Assembly (NCBI GenBank): GCA_013396995.1
Contig: VWZP01001440.1
Span: forward strand, 861,629-925,628
Direction: 5' to 3'
Origin: Dicaeum eximium
Lineage: Eukaryota; Chordata; Aves; Passeriformes; Dicaeidae
DNA length: 64,000 nt
Below, piece after piece: positions 1 to 12,347 of the stretch. The notes under the pieces were generated by a model that saw nothing but the letters and a program-made list of their open reading frames with translations, had not been told where the DNA came from and ran no database searches. A program made the position numbers and the translations under genes. Every line of letters begins with the position of its first letter. Position 1 is the stretch's first letter.

Positions 1-37
1 TTCAGATGCCTATTGGTCGCATTTTTTAAGAAATATG

Positions 38-364
38 TTAAAATCTGGACTTGTCTGAAGTTGGTTTGGTCAAATTAGCTGTTTTGGTCTGCTTTTTGTC
101 CTGTGCAATTCTGTGCTGCTCTTGAATAAGTTCCTTCTCCTCCATGCTGATTTTGGTGGAAATTCCCCTCTCTCTGCTCTGTAGCCGCTCAGATTTGAAC
201 AAAGCCTCCAAACTTGAGCCAGATGAGATCCAGGTCTTAAATTCTAGCTTAGATACTTTAACTTGTGACTTTGGGAGGGGAACTAAATCTAGCAGGACCA
301 TATCACCAACTGGACTTTGCATCTTTCCCACATGCAGCAGATGATGGGTTGGAAAGTCCCTCTC
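38..364 (-). other. Open frame, weak coding candidate
   Basis: The minus strand stays open for about 108 codons, from just after a stop near 367 down to the stop at 38. The peptide is rich in Lys, Glu, Gln, Ser and Thr and poor in Cys and Trp, so it looks more like a real polypeptide than most frames here. The centre reads like a charged coil containing SMEEKELIQEQHRIAQDKKQ. There is no ATG at the left boundary (the first in-frame start-like codon is GTG), no recognisable domain and no clear splice site pair. It could be a degraded exon, a piece of an old repeat or chance. I do not recognise the product. Confidence 0.15.
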
Positions 365-1543
365 TCACCAACACGCACCACTGAGGGAGGTTTTAGGACA
401 AGGGATATAATCCAGTGCAGGGTTCTAGTAGTGAATCTGGGTTTTTTAAATGTAAATCCGTGCTCTGAAAGAGTTACCCAAGTTATTAATAACTGCCTAA
501 TTTGTCCACTAGGACTACATTTTTCATTCCTCCTAAGTGCAGAAGAGCTAAGATTTTACTACATGAGGTAAGCAGAAACTAGAACCAGGGAGAATTGTCT
601 TTTAGGCTTTGTATTTAGACAAATGACACTCCTCATTCTTTTCATACCAGCTATAGTGAGAAGTGTTTACACTTCACCTGACAGGAGTGAATGGCCATCT
701 TTTGTCCTTCTTTTACAGTCTTGCCTCACAGACAGTCTTTCATAGTACAATGCTTGCCTTCTGGCACACCATGCTTCTACACAAAGAACAGCTCAATACA
801 GAGCTTTTTCTTTTCCTTTTTAACTTTACTGGTCATTAATACTGCATGCCATACTGACTGCATGCCATCCAAACCCTCTCTTACTTGCTTCGTGGTCTTT
901 CCCTGAACAGACACATTTGAGTGGTCATTTTCCAGGAATGTCTTTCTTAGTCTGTGCTCCCCACCAGCACAGCACGTGTGCAGTTCAGCTATGGATGGGG
1001 AGAGTGTGGAAGGGGGGTGAAACAAACCACTGGTTTATGGGGATGACAAGTGAAAAGCACAGTCATTCTAGATGATGAGAGACCCGAGCTCAGGGAGCAA
1101 GGACTTTGGAGATTTTGAATAATAAAATCCAAGAAGTCTTGACAGAGCACTGATAACCTCCAGGGGTCTTGTTAAAATAATGTGGCAAATTTGAGTGGAT
1201 GTTCACAGGTATAAAAAATGACACAGGTGTTGGCTGACACAACAGTCACCTCTAGTTCTACACATCAAAAGCCTGATGAGTAGCACAGAAAATGAGGTCT
1301 TTCAAAAGAACAATTGCCATTTTGTCTTTGACACTAAAGTTGTCAGAGATAGAGCATTACTTATCAGCACCTTCCCATCATTAGTTATTGCTAGTAGTGC
1401 CTGTAATCCTTTCAAGGGAGACTCTTGGAATAGCTTAGTCTGAGTCATGTAACTGAGAAAAAAAGACACATTAAAGATCAATGCTGTGAACCAAAGGATT
1501 TAGCCCACCAAGTCTTGCAAGGTAAGTAAGATATTTTGGCTAA
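365..1543. other. Non-coding, nothing recognised
   Basis: No gene, RNA or transposon was recognised. The only structure noted is a short dyad at 660-675 (GAAGTGT, two bases, ACACTTC). A stem this short is expected many times by chance in 64 kb. The segment is AT-leaning with pyrimidine-rich patches near 795-830. Confidence 0.6.
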
Positions 1544-1618
1544 AACACACACATACACACACACACACAAACATATGCATGCATAAGCATTTACATGCAT
1601 ACACATATACACACTCAG
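1544..1618. repeat. CA-rich microsatellite (interrupted)
   Basis: An alternating CA dinucleotide tract broken by T substitutions grades into CATGCATA-type purine-pyrimidine alternation. The longest pure run is about 16 bases near 1555-1569. Such tracts are often length-polymorphic and can adopt Z-form DNA. Confidence 0.9.
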
Positions 1619-2860
1619 GTACACAGTTATCAGATTTATACAGGTAATAAGCTTAAGACAAAACTTCCACTGGCAATTGCAACATCAATGATGAAAATCT
1701 GGCAAAGCTGCAAGCAGATTTCCACTGTGGGAATTGTTGAACAACCTTCCTGATGTCCACAGGTATCATCAGGATCAGTCACACACACAGACAGTCAGAC
1801 ACTCATCATGGCTTACTCCTCACTGAATCACCCAAACCACATTTCCTCCATGCTGAATTCACAACCAAAATAACCTTTGCTTCCTTATGCCTGCGTGGTT
1901 TCTGGGCTGGTGCTGCTGGGGAGAGCTGAGGTGTGTGTCAGAGACGTGGTATTAATTCTCCCCCCTGAGAGATGTGCAAGGAGGCAGATTCTGCCAAAAG
2001 AAGCAGGTCTGTGAGTGCCTCTGTCTGGAGGGGCACATGTGCACATCCAACAGTAAGGTGACAAGAACTCAGAGAAATAGGAGTGACTGTGCCTCAAGAA
2101 GACCTCATGGGATAAGCATCTCTGAAACAGATTCTATCAGGCAGATTAGTGTTGTAGAAGCAGGAGAGGAGAGAATGGTTCCAGCTTATCTCAATTTCCT
2201 AACAGGATTAAGACAAAGGAGGGGAAATAAAGAAAAAAAATGTATATATTTATGAGCTGGAAATGTTTGGGCTTTTTCCTTCTTTTTATTTGCTTTCTGG
2301 CTTCTGAGCATGCACCATACGTTTGGATCAGATAAAATAATAACTTTTTCCTTTTTTTTTCCATGTCTTTAGAAGTATCAGCCCTTCATTTGCATGATAT
2401 CATCCCTTTCCTGTCCCTGAGTTGTATTTTTGGGTGGACTGTTGGAAGCAGAAAAGCCTGTATATCCTCTCATCATATGAGTTTTCCATTCTGATTTGTT
2501 ACACACCTATGAGCAAGAGAGCACAGGAAGCTTAGAGAAAAGGATTTCCTCACGAAAAGTGCATTAAAGGAGAACAGTTCAGTGAAAGACTGACTGTGTG
2601 GCCTTTGGTTCTCTATCTGCTGCCAGAGCAATGTGAACTAGGTCATGATTATCATGTACTGCTCCTCCTGTTCATGGGTTAGAGATACACTAGCCCTGAG
2701 GTTTTAAGTATTGTCAATGGCTAAGCAAATAGGTGTTATTGTGGCCATGACTGTTAAGTGGTTCTGCTTCTTGTACTCTTATGTTATTATCTGCATGTTA
2801 TTTAATATATATCATTGAGTCCTCTGAGTTAATCCTCATTTGTACTAAACGACACCACTG
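1619..2860. other. Non-coding, nothing recognised
   Basis: No supported gene or mobile element. Open frames on both strands are under 95 codons. There are T-rich patches near 2270-2365 and a short TATATAT run near 2800. Confidence 0.6.
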
Positions 2861-2955
2861 AGGAAGAAAAGAGAGAAAAAGAAAGAAAGAGAGAAAGAGA
2901 GAAAGAGAGAAAGAGAGAAAGAGAGAAAGAGAGAAAGAAAAAGAAAGAAAGAAAG
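2861..2955. repeat. Purine microsatellite, GAGAGAAA unit
   Basis: About 95 bases are pure A and G on the plus strand. The core (about 2886-2938) is seven near-perfect copies of an 8-base GAGAGAAA unit, flanked by GAAA tetranucleotides. A homopurine mirror-like tract this long can form triplex (H-) DNA in vitro and is typically polymorphic. Confidence 0.95.
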
Positions 2956-4504
2956 TCCCTTCTTGATGAGCCTTTTTCCACTGATGAATGTGACACCACA
3001 GTTTTTAGTCATCATAAGTCAATGAGAGACCATGAAGAAAAATGTAAGCACTATATTAGGCTGTATAGAGAGGATTAGTACCTTCAAATGTGTGGAATTA
3101 AAGTTCTGTTCTATTTAATTGATAAAGCCAGACAGAGGTCTTTGTCTCCTCTCTTAGGCATCACACTTTTAAGAAGTGAATAATGTTTAGACAGTCCAGA
3201 GATAAGTGCTGAGGGTTGTCAGAGTCTTCTAAAACCAGAGTTATAGGAAAAAGGAGAAAATTTTGGGAGTTTTCACCCTAGATAAGAGAAGTTTGAGGAA
3301 AGGCTGAATAAATGTATTTAAACCATGATTTCTTGTTTTGCCTCAGCAGATAAATAGCACAGATGATTTCTTTCTTCATTACAGTTGCCTTTTATGTATG
3401 AATATTGTAACATGATCAATGCAAGGTTTTTAAAAGCAGATTATGCAGCATCTGTCAGAAGTGACATGACTGTTGTTGATCCCACAGTGAGCAGGGAACA
3501 GATGAGGATGTTTCTGAAGGATCGTGCCACCCCTTCAATGGGATTCTGGAAGTCTCTTGATGTGTTAATCTTAATTATTTCCTTCTGAAGAATGTTTTCC
3601 AATGTAACCAATCAAGCAGATCTACCATTAAACCTCTGAAATTTGTCTACGTGCTGCCTGAAGTCTTAATGCTAGATATGAACACTCTCCTCCAGCAGTG
3701 GTCACACCCATGACAAAGACAGTTGCATATTGCCTCTTCTGTTTCTTCCTAGTGTATCCTTTTCCAGAAATCACATTTTCTCTTCTTGACGCAGAGGCGC
3801 TCAAATAATTATCTAAATTGGAGCTGGCATTTGTGGAGTCCTTTATCCTGTACATAAACTCCATTGCTCTTTTGCCTGGATGAATGACTACAGCTGGATG
3901 TATCTATCCTGGGTTGCATTGTGTTTTCTTGCACAGAGCTTGCTGGCTGACACAAGGCATTTGGTGCCAATGAGCAGCCTTCACTATTTACTATTTTTTG
4001 TTTCCCCATCCCATTTCTTTTCTTATTGAGACTTTAGACACTACGAAAACTCCCTAGGTATTGGCATTACAGTTCCTCCCAAGTTCCTTGAGGAGCAGTG
4101 GGACAGGAATGGATGCCAGCTGGGCCTTTCCATAAATGCTTTTGCTTCATAAGAGTTCTCTCTTTTACAGCTTGAGTCCCACAAGTCAGCCATTTCTGAG
4201 CTGTTGAATGAAAGCCAAATGAATTCTGTGTCTTTTTATTTTCTTTATTAAAACATCCTGCAGTTCAAAGTTAGATGTCTTACAGAAGCCTATTACATCA
4301 ACAAGATTATCTTTAGACACCAAACTGGTAATTTTATCAAATGAAGATATCAAGTCCATTTGACAGGATCTGTTTCCCATAAAACCCTGTTGATTTGACT
4401 AATTTATATTTCCTAATGTAATTGTTTATTAGCTGAACCCATGTCATGTCATGATTTCTCTTGGGATGCACGTCAAGCTGTCAGACTTACAGCTATAATG
4501 GGAA
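2956..4504. other. Non-coding, with one weak exon-like frame
   Basis: Mostly unrecognised unique sequence. One frame at 3385-3588 on the plus strand (67 codons) begins directly after an acceptor-like pyrimidine-ACAG sequence ending at 3384. It has no ATG at its first codon, no good donor at its end and no recognised domain. I treat it as chance unless transcript data say otherwise. Confidence 0.5.
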
Positions 4505-4915
4505 AACACAGAACCATGAAATTTTGTTTGGAAGGAACCTCTGGACGTCATTTTCTCCAATACCCACAATTCAAAGGAGGCCCTACTGCTCAGGCCCTTG
4601 TCCAGTCCAATTTTGAGTCTTTATGAGAGCAGAGATTCCACAGCCATTCTGGGAAGCGCTCCCAGTGCTTTAATACAGTCATTGTACAAATTTTGTCCTT
4701 GATTGGCAAGATGAATTTCCCAAGAGGTATACTGGGCCCATTGCTTCTCACCCTTTTCCTATGAATCTCTGAGAGTTTTCTAGATCCATCTTCTCTGTAA
4801 GACTCCATTAGACAGCTGAAGACAGAAATATATTCCCCTTTGCCTTCCCATCTCCAGGATGAAGAAATCCATCTTGCTCTACTTCCCACTGTACATTATG
4901 TACTGCAGCCCCTAA
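4505..4915 (-). mobile_element. CR1 LINE 3' region, old antisense copy
   Basis: Read on the minus strand this is the 3' part of a CR1 non-LTR retrotransposon. On the plus strand it shows the usual antisense order. First comes a degraded ATTCTGTG-type end (CACAGAACCATGAAAT), then TTTGGAAGGAACCTCTGGA, then CAGGCCCTTGTCCAGTC, then GAGATTCCACAGCC followed by TTCTGGGAAGCGCTCCCAGTG. It ends with GGGCCCATTGCTTCT and CTAGATCCATCTTCTCTG. Divergence is high and no frame survives, so the copy is old and inactive. The far end near 4915 is uncertain. Confidence 0.85.
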
Positions 4916-7400
4916 AAGCTCACTGAAGCACCAAACTCAGTGAAAACTGCAACGCTAAAAAATGTTGTTGATTATGTTACATACCTTGATACTTTAATAA
5001 CTGGGATTGCGTCCCATGCTGCATCTACACTCCCTACTGTAAATGAAGATTGGGAAACACCCTTGAGGAGAGCTTATTGCACATACCTTTGGATGGGATA
5101 AATAATTTTAGCTGTACCTTAACATTCATTGTCTCAGAGGCAGTCCCAAAGCCTGGTTTAAACAGGAATCCTAACTTTGGAACATGTGAAATTTGGCTGT
5201 CTTACCTTGCAAAGTGAGCAGCTTTGGAGACTTAATACTATTCATTAATATTGATTATTACTAATTTCATGATCTTTTTGGGTGAGAAATGAAATTATGT
5301 CATCTTTCTGTGTTCCCCACTACAAATTCCACATCACATTGTGCCGTCAGGAATAGGACCATCTTCTTTGTGAGATCAACATAGATTATACCACAATGTG
5401 ACAATGTTCCAAAGAAGGTGGAGTGTGTATGAAACAGCTGTTCGCGATTTCGCTGGTTTGGGGTTTTTTCCTCCAGCTGAGAAGTTAAGGCACTATGTTT
5501 TGTTACTGCTGAGTCTAATATCCTATTGACCTGCACCACCATGAGGTGGAGTTCCCCTAGTTTTCATAGGGATGCATAAAAACCTTTTTTAATTTCTGCT
5601 TAGGATGGTTTTTTGTTTTTTGCACTGAAGGTCTCCTAAGCATTGCACACGGATCTTTGTAACTTACAGAGATGTAAAATATTGTTTACAGCTGGAAAGA
5701 CTATGGAATGGGGGGAAAGGAAAGACCAATAGAATCATAGCCAGACTAATGTAAATATCTTCCTTCCAGGAGTTGTTCATAGACAATTAAACTCCCCACC
5801 CTTCCCAGCTGTGGTCTTTCTCTGAGACAGACCCTGAAAAGGCTAGAGAATTCTGACAGTAAAAAACCCAGTTTATTCAGATGGGCTGTTGGTAGAGCAT
5901 GGTCCACATCATGATATTTTGGACCTTGGTCAAAACCATCCCAAAATGTTGGCTTTCCTTTTGAATTCTTTCCTCTGAGTGGAGCCACAAAATGACTGCC
6001 AGATTGGCCTCTTTTGTGTTGCTGCCCTCTGTTTTTCTTCTTTTTGGGGGGTATGAAGACAGTCACCAGTGGTGTTAGTTGGTGACGTGGGTTGGTTTCA
6101 CCAGTGCTAACATCTGCCCAGAAATCTGTTCCATTAGAGCTGGGTAAAACAACTTGAATTTTTTTAAAACTCTCTTACGCTTTCTAGGAATTTGCACTGG
6201 GCCTGTTCCATCTTTGAGATGTTCTTTTTCTGTATCTCACATTGGCTGTTGTGTGTTTTTTTTTTTTCCTGGGAGTTGGGCTGAGATACAAGGAGGATGA
6301 GGAAGAAGAGTTTGATACTCTTGCTGTTGAGAATTTGTGATTAAAGTCTTGAGAACAGATTAAGCTGAAATTGCAGTTTGGGAAATGTAAGCTGATAAAA
6401 TAGCACAGCCTTCACTTTCCTCTGTGGGAATCAAAACTAGCAGCTACTTCTGATGTGCAACAAGCTGAGGTTTCCCTCTCTCAGCCCCCATGTTTTCAGC
6501 TGCCTTTGTTCTGTATTGTGCATGTTCCTTGCACATCCCAGGCTTTAAATATCTCCCTTGCTAAAAAGAAGTCTTTGCTGAAATTAGGGAAGCTGCATGA
6601 AAATGAAAATAAAAATGTGTGAGATCAGAGGGAAAAAGCTCATCAGAAACCAAAACCTAAGTGATACTAAACCCTGCCCTTCCACTTGGATTCTGATGGC
6701 TGATGGCTGGGATATAGGAAGCAATTTTTGTTTGTTTATTTGTTTTCACTACAGGAAGATGAAACACTTGGAGGGAATTACCAACAAGATGTTGAGAGGA
6801 CACATTTAGATGTTATTTCCTCTTGGCCTCAGTGCCTGCCTGCATCTCCACAAGTAGAGATGCTAACTGGGAGACTGGACAGCAGATTTCCTCCAGAAAT
6901 GCTGTGGTCAGAGCAGACTAAAACCACATTGTTCCTGTCCTCTCCTGCTTCAGAGCCCAACCATTCTGGTAGTGACTTCCAGACCTGACCTGGGCTACAG
7001 ATTTTCTGTGTTTCTAAAAAAGTATGCCCTGAATATCTGTGGTGATGACATCTATTTGCTAGCCTGGACAATTTGCCTGTGAGGGGAGACTTTCTAGGAT
7101 CCTGCTAATATTCACAGGAGAAACCTCATAGCACAGCAACCACTTTTCCATCACTCCCACAAGAGGATTACAGGACCCATTTTACATGCAGCATCTGATA
7201 GACCATTTACTTCTGATTACATTAATTAGAAAAGATGATGGGGCTCTCTTTTCTTATGAAGGCCTTGTCCTTTTCATAAAGAAAAGAACTTGATATGGTC
7301 TGCTACAGGAGCAAGTAGTTATTGTGGTTTATTTTGTGAGAGCTAGTGAAATACAAGAGATTGCCAGGATGGTAGGACTCCTAGGACTCAGCCAGCAGAG
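4916..7400. other. Non-coding, nothing recognised
   Basis: No gene or transposon could be supported. It holds a 13-base T run at 6256-6268 and ordinary AT-leaning sequence. The longest frame (5746-6066 minus) has no recognisable domain and contains a lysine block that simply reflects an A/T-rich patch. Confidence 0.6.
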
Positions 7401-9829
7401 GCAATGGCTGAGATGATGAATCCTTTTATGTCTTTTCCAGATTTAAAATTGCCCAGGGCACTTGAGCTGTTACAGTCTAGTTGTTCATCCTACCTGCATA
7501 GTGTGATTCACCAGGACTATGACATTGTCACTTCACAGGAAAGGGCCTCTGAAGGCAAAGCCTTCCTGAAAACTGAACGGAGAGTCTGGAACTTCTTGCT
7601 ACTCAGCTGAGACTGGGAACCTCACCAGGCCAGGAAAGAAAACGACAGTTTGTGACTTGCCTTTCCCCTAGTCTGTTGTTCACCCACACAAAGACACAGG
7701 CAAGCAGCTCAGGTCATTCTCCCGCACCATAAAAAGGCAGATGGAGCGGCTGCTAACACTGCTTCTCTTTGGGAACTCTTGGGAGGGATGAGAGAATCAT
7801 GTTATGGGGGAATCTCCATAGAGCACAAGTGAGAGAGGAGATAGGAGTGTTGAAATAAATCTGCAAAGGATTTTTTCCTTTTTTTGAGACTGCAGAACAC
7901 ACACATGGAGCACGTGGTTCAGTCTGACTGCATTACCTACCAGTGATCACCCTTAACTCCAGCTGCACCAGGAAAAGATTTTTGTGGACACCACAACACA
8001 GAGTTTTATTTCAAAAGAAACTTTTCTGAATGCTCAGTCTGTGTCTGAGTCTAGGGCTTGGGATCTGGGTCAGGTCTTGTTTTATCTCTGTGGATTTTAC
8101 CTAATCCTTACTGAGTGGTGCCAGAGCTCCTTTGACCTAATTTTTTAACTTTGGATCCCTCTGATAACACCATCTACCATGGTTACTTAGACGTGTTTAG
8201 GTTCTTTTCCCTAAAATAATAGGGATAAGAGAGGAAAGATGCCAAATACAAACCATCCCTACACCCTCAAAAAAGGCAAGAGGGTGATGAGGGGGAAGAC
8301 TGAGGAATGTTAAAAAGAGAAACTCCTGCTTTTAATGAGTGCATTTTCCAAGGAAAATAGAAGAAAATATAAAAGACACCAAGAATAACATCCGATTTTC
8401 TGTTGCCAGCCCTTTTTATGACTTTAAAAACCAGTCAGTTTTATTCAGCATAGTTTCTGGGAAGGAAAAAAAAATAAAGACTGGGGGAAGGATCCACACA
8501 CTTCTAATCATATTCAAGTAGGCACTGTACAAAACCTGCTGGAAGCCAGCAGTGGTGATGACTGGCTCATTACCATTATATAAATAGTATTTAAAGTGCA
8601 GCTGGGCCCTCACATGAGCAGAGACCTAATTGATGCTGAAATATGTTCATTTCAAGTCCTGTGACTTCATGTGGAAAATATTACACTGGCTAATTAATGG
8701 CAATGAGGAGAGATGATGCATTGCCTTATAAAACAAGCAACTGAAATGTTGAGCCTCCATTCAAAAGGAAAAAGGGGAGGGGGGAAGAACTCTGGAAGTT
8801 TAGAGCATAAAAAGCCCCAACAAAATAAAGTGCATGCTCAGAGACTTACAATGACACACACACATAATCAGGAATTAGAGACATTCAAGAGGAAATGACT
8901 TGCTATTTATCTAACAGCTTTCAAGCCAAATCTGAGTTTATTGTATGCCCTTGACAGAAAGATAGCACCAAGCACAGTGTTTATACAGAAGAGTTCACGA
9001 AAATATAAATGTCTTAATTCTGGCAATTCTGAACACCATCTACCTAATATCCTTTTCAGGCACTTAGCAACGTTGCATCTACCATGTCATTATTTAATAC
9101 ATACAAAGATTTGCTTCAAGCTGGGAATGCAGGCTGGAATAAATGGGAGAAATTAATTGAACACTGTTGTATAGCACAGCAGACAGATTATTAGCATGGT
9201 GTCCTCCAGCCATAAATTGTACAAATGTGTGAATTGAAACTTTGGTGAAAGCTTTTAGTTCAGTGTGTGGTTCATCATATAAGGTGTAGTGACAAAGGTG
9301 TAGCGAAAAATTAGAAATGTCGACAAGTCATTTTTAGATAATAGCAGCAGGACTAGATCTGTCCCTGGTTAGTTACCTGAGAGTGAATACCAGCTTGTCC
9401 CTACCATGCCCCTATCACATCTTGATGTGATCCTTCTTTACTCTAAAATACAATGAGAAGGAAATATCTGCTGCAAGTTGTTCAAAGGTTGAGATGGGGG
9501 ATGCTCCCTCAAATATGAAGTCACAGAAATTGGAAAACCAGCACTGGCTGTCTGGCAGGTTTCTTGCTTTCAGAAGACTGTTTGGCACATAGATATTATC
9601 CACACTTTTTATCAGGATGGGGTCTGACAGCCCTACATCCCAGGTTTCCCAAAGCACCCCTTGAAGACTTTATGATAGTGCCACTGGTCTCACTGTCAGG
9701 AAAAAAACTGGCTCCAAATTTCTACTTTGTTTATGTATTCTTACATTATTCATGGCAAATATCTTCCCTTCTTCTTTCTGAAGTCTGGATGATTATGTCT
9801 CCTCCCTGCTTACTCAATTCCTGGTTTTC
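7401..9829. other. Non-coding, nothing recognised
   Basis: No supported gene. A small near-identical duplication lies at 9281-9306 (AAGGTGTAGTGA and AAGGTGTAGCGA, 14 bases apart). Sequence near 8540-8700 is AT-rich with homeodomain-like TAATTAAT cores but is otherwise featureless by eye. Confidence 0.55.
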
Positions 9830-10450
9830 AGGTTTTTTCTTTTCTTTTTTTCATCTTCAGATCTTTATCCTTTCTGCATGTGTTCCAGTTCTTTCATCAT
9901 TTAAAGATGTTTTCTTTGAATTTCATGATCTTGTCGTTGTCTTCCTTTCAATAATCAAATTAGTTGTTCTGGGTTTTGATCTTTCTAGATTTTGTGGCTC
10001 AGAGACTTGATCCCTTCACGCAATTCCCACTGACCTTGTTGCCAGTTCATGCCCCTAAAAATTGTGTCACAAACCCTCAGCTCTTTTTTCTTTATCTGCC
10101 TCCTATAACGTGCTTTCCCATTAGTTCTTTGTGGAGTTTTCTTTTGTTATGGCACCAATGCATACAATTAGACTGCAACCTTCCTTTATGCTATTTACTC
10201 CCAAATTATGCTCCCCAAATTGCCTTTCTTCTACTTTTCTGCTGGGGTTGTTTTCCAATCCTCCCAAATTATTGCTGTTTGTAAATTTCATCAAGCATCT
10301 GATTATTTCCATTTCCAGAGATTAACGAAGATGTTAAATAAGACTCTTGGAGAATCCAAGTAGGCACATCTGTCTCCATGAAACAATGTTTATAGTTAAG
10401 CCAGCCACAGTGATTTTTGGAGTAGAATATCAGGAAATAATTTTGGAAAA
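9830..10450 (-). mobile_element. Ancient CR1/L3-like LINE fragment, antisense
   Basis: The minus strand encodes a decayed reverse-transcriptase segment. The block at 10321-10341 reads LFNIFVN, the conserved LFNIF(I/V)ND motif of CR1-clade LINEs. It is followed by MEIIRCLMKFTNSNNLGG at about 10262-10312, which corresponds to the LMKFADDTKLGG region around the catalytic centre. The FADD box has become FTNS (10274-10288), so both metal-binding aspartates are lost. Downstream sequence is too diverged to align by eye beyond roughly 9830. The copy is dead and much older than the CR1 3' ends elsewhere in the window. Confidence 0.75.
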
Positions 10451-12282
10451 GCCAAAAATGTATCATCCGCTCTGATTGATTTCTCAGTGATATTGTGGAA
10501 CTAGCAAGTGCTGTTATTGTGGATTGTTAAAGGCCACAGCCAGGACTGTTTCTCTTCCCCTGCTTCAGTTTTGTGCCACACAATTAGGTGTTACTTGGTT
10601 TGTGAATAGCTTAAGGAACCACTTACAGCCAGAACACCACACAAGGCAGTATAGCCCCAAGAGTGGATTGCATTAGCAATCAGCAACTCTCTTTGATTAA
10701 ATTATTTGAGCTCTGTCTATCCACCCTTCCTTCATGATGGCTACTTGTGACCTAAGCTGTCCAAACAACCAGGGTGAGAGAAGGGTTGGACAACCTTTCT
10801 CCCACCTCCCCAAAAAAACAAACCCAGAGCAAAACAGACCGACCCCAAACAAAGACTTCTGCTCTCTGTGCATCTCCCCTAGGGAATAAGATAAGGCACA
10901 AACAACACCAGGCAGATGGCAGCTGTGTTGTTTTCTGCCCTTCTGGCAGGGGCTCAAAACCAATGGCACTGAAAATGCACAAGATCCAAGACAGAACAAA
11001 ATCAAATGGTTTCTCACAATTTCCTTTCCAACAGTTCAAAGCCTCTTTTCAACAAACGAGAATGTCATCATGATGGCCACACTCATAAAAATTCAGAGTA
11101 TCTCTTTCTGAAACAAGCTCTCTCAGAAAGACTTGCCTATAGCTATCTATGAGCATGAGTATTGTGTGCACATTTATCTTTACTCTTGGAGCAAGTGGGG
11201 CTAGTACGGGACACCTGAGAGCTACAGGGGAAAGTGAACTTTATCCAGAACTCCCTTCATATGATCTTCAAGCCTCCCTTGTATTTGTTGTCATGCAGTT
11301 GCACTTCCCAAATTCATGCCAGCAGTTCCTTTAATCACACCCACACATGTTTGTGTTTGTTTATTAAGTGCTGACTGCATAGCCTGGGGCAGGCAAAGCA
11401 ATTGAGACTTGACAATTTCAGACTCACACCTGCATCTGGGGTGTGAGTGTGATCTTCCAAGTGTGGTTTATCTTGGGTACTGATTGTTCAATAAGCAATG
11501 ATGGAGGGGAGGGGGCTGGGTCTAGGCCACCTCATATGGGTATTTATCTGAAACTTCACACTTGTCTGTGTCCAGTGACTTTCTCTGGCAGTCTTGGGGT
11601 CCCTTACGCTCCTCTGTTCAATGCACACACCAGTTGCAGCCACCTGAGCTTGCCATAATCCCTGTGGCGTAGAGGCTGGATGGAGTCCAAAGTCCTCTGC
11701 CTGAGGTTGTGAGGAAGATCACCAAAGAAAGGTGTGATTTGAAGCATTATCTCCTAAATCCTAATTAATTTCCCTACTGGAAGGGAGCTTTCTCTCTCCT
11801 CTTGTGGTTTAATCTGCACACCTGAAATGAAATGGAAAATAGAGCAGGAGTGAGAGAAGGGTTGGCCTGGTGCAGACTTTGAACAGGCCCTGGGAGGGGA
11901 GCTCAAGCATGGAGCCTGGCTTGCTGGCTCTGGTGAGGGGACATTTTCCAAATTCAACTCAGCCTAGGAGCCCAGATTACAAATCTTCTCAGGCTTCAAA
12001 GGTCTGAGATCTCCTCAAGGGATCATGTCCCATTGCCCCCATTTTTGCCAAGCAAAAAGGATTCCATTCAGTGGCCTGCAGATGAGCAGCCCGTGTTGCA
12101 GCTGCACGCACAGACTGGTTACATGGGCATACAAGAAACATGCACCCTTTGGGCACTCCATAAAGTCTGAGACAGGGGGATGACAGAAGACTTCAGGAAT
12201 GATCCTCTAACTTGAAAGTGTTTGATAACACGGGCGATTATGGAAAAGTTACCATGACCAAGGGACTGGTCATCACATTTGG
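10451..12282. other. Non-coding, nothing recognised
   Basis: No supported gene. There is a short dyad at 10666-10681 (GATTGC, ATTA, GCAATC) and a G-rich patch at 11503-11520 with runs of two, four, five and three G, a marginal quadruplex candidate. Overlapping frames near 10.7-11.0 kb on both strands have no recognisable domains. Confidence 0.55.
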
Positions 12283-12347
12283 GTTGGACTCGATGATCTT
12301 GAAGATCTCTTCCAACCTAGTGATTCTGTAATTCTGTGATTCTAACA
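12283..12347 (+). mobile_element. CR1 LINE, short 3' end
   Basis: This is a clear avian CR1 terminus: GGTTGGACTCGATGATCTTG, then CTCTTCCAACCTAGTGATTC, then degenerate 8-bp units of the ATTCTGTG type. Only the last 65 or so bases are recognisable, consistent with the severe 5' truncation typical of CR1. Low divergence from the family signature makes this one of the younger repeats in the window. Confidence 0.93.

Noticed and set aside
5725..5745. AGAATCATAG as an antisense CR1 end
   Set aside because: It is not followed by the GTTGGAA block that defines the family.
9564..10010. 148-codon plus-strand frame with hydrophobic stretches as a membrane protein
   Set aside because: Most of it is the antisense of a decayed LINE. 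Hydrophobic runs come from T-rich codons.
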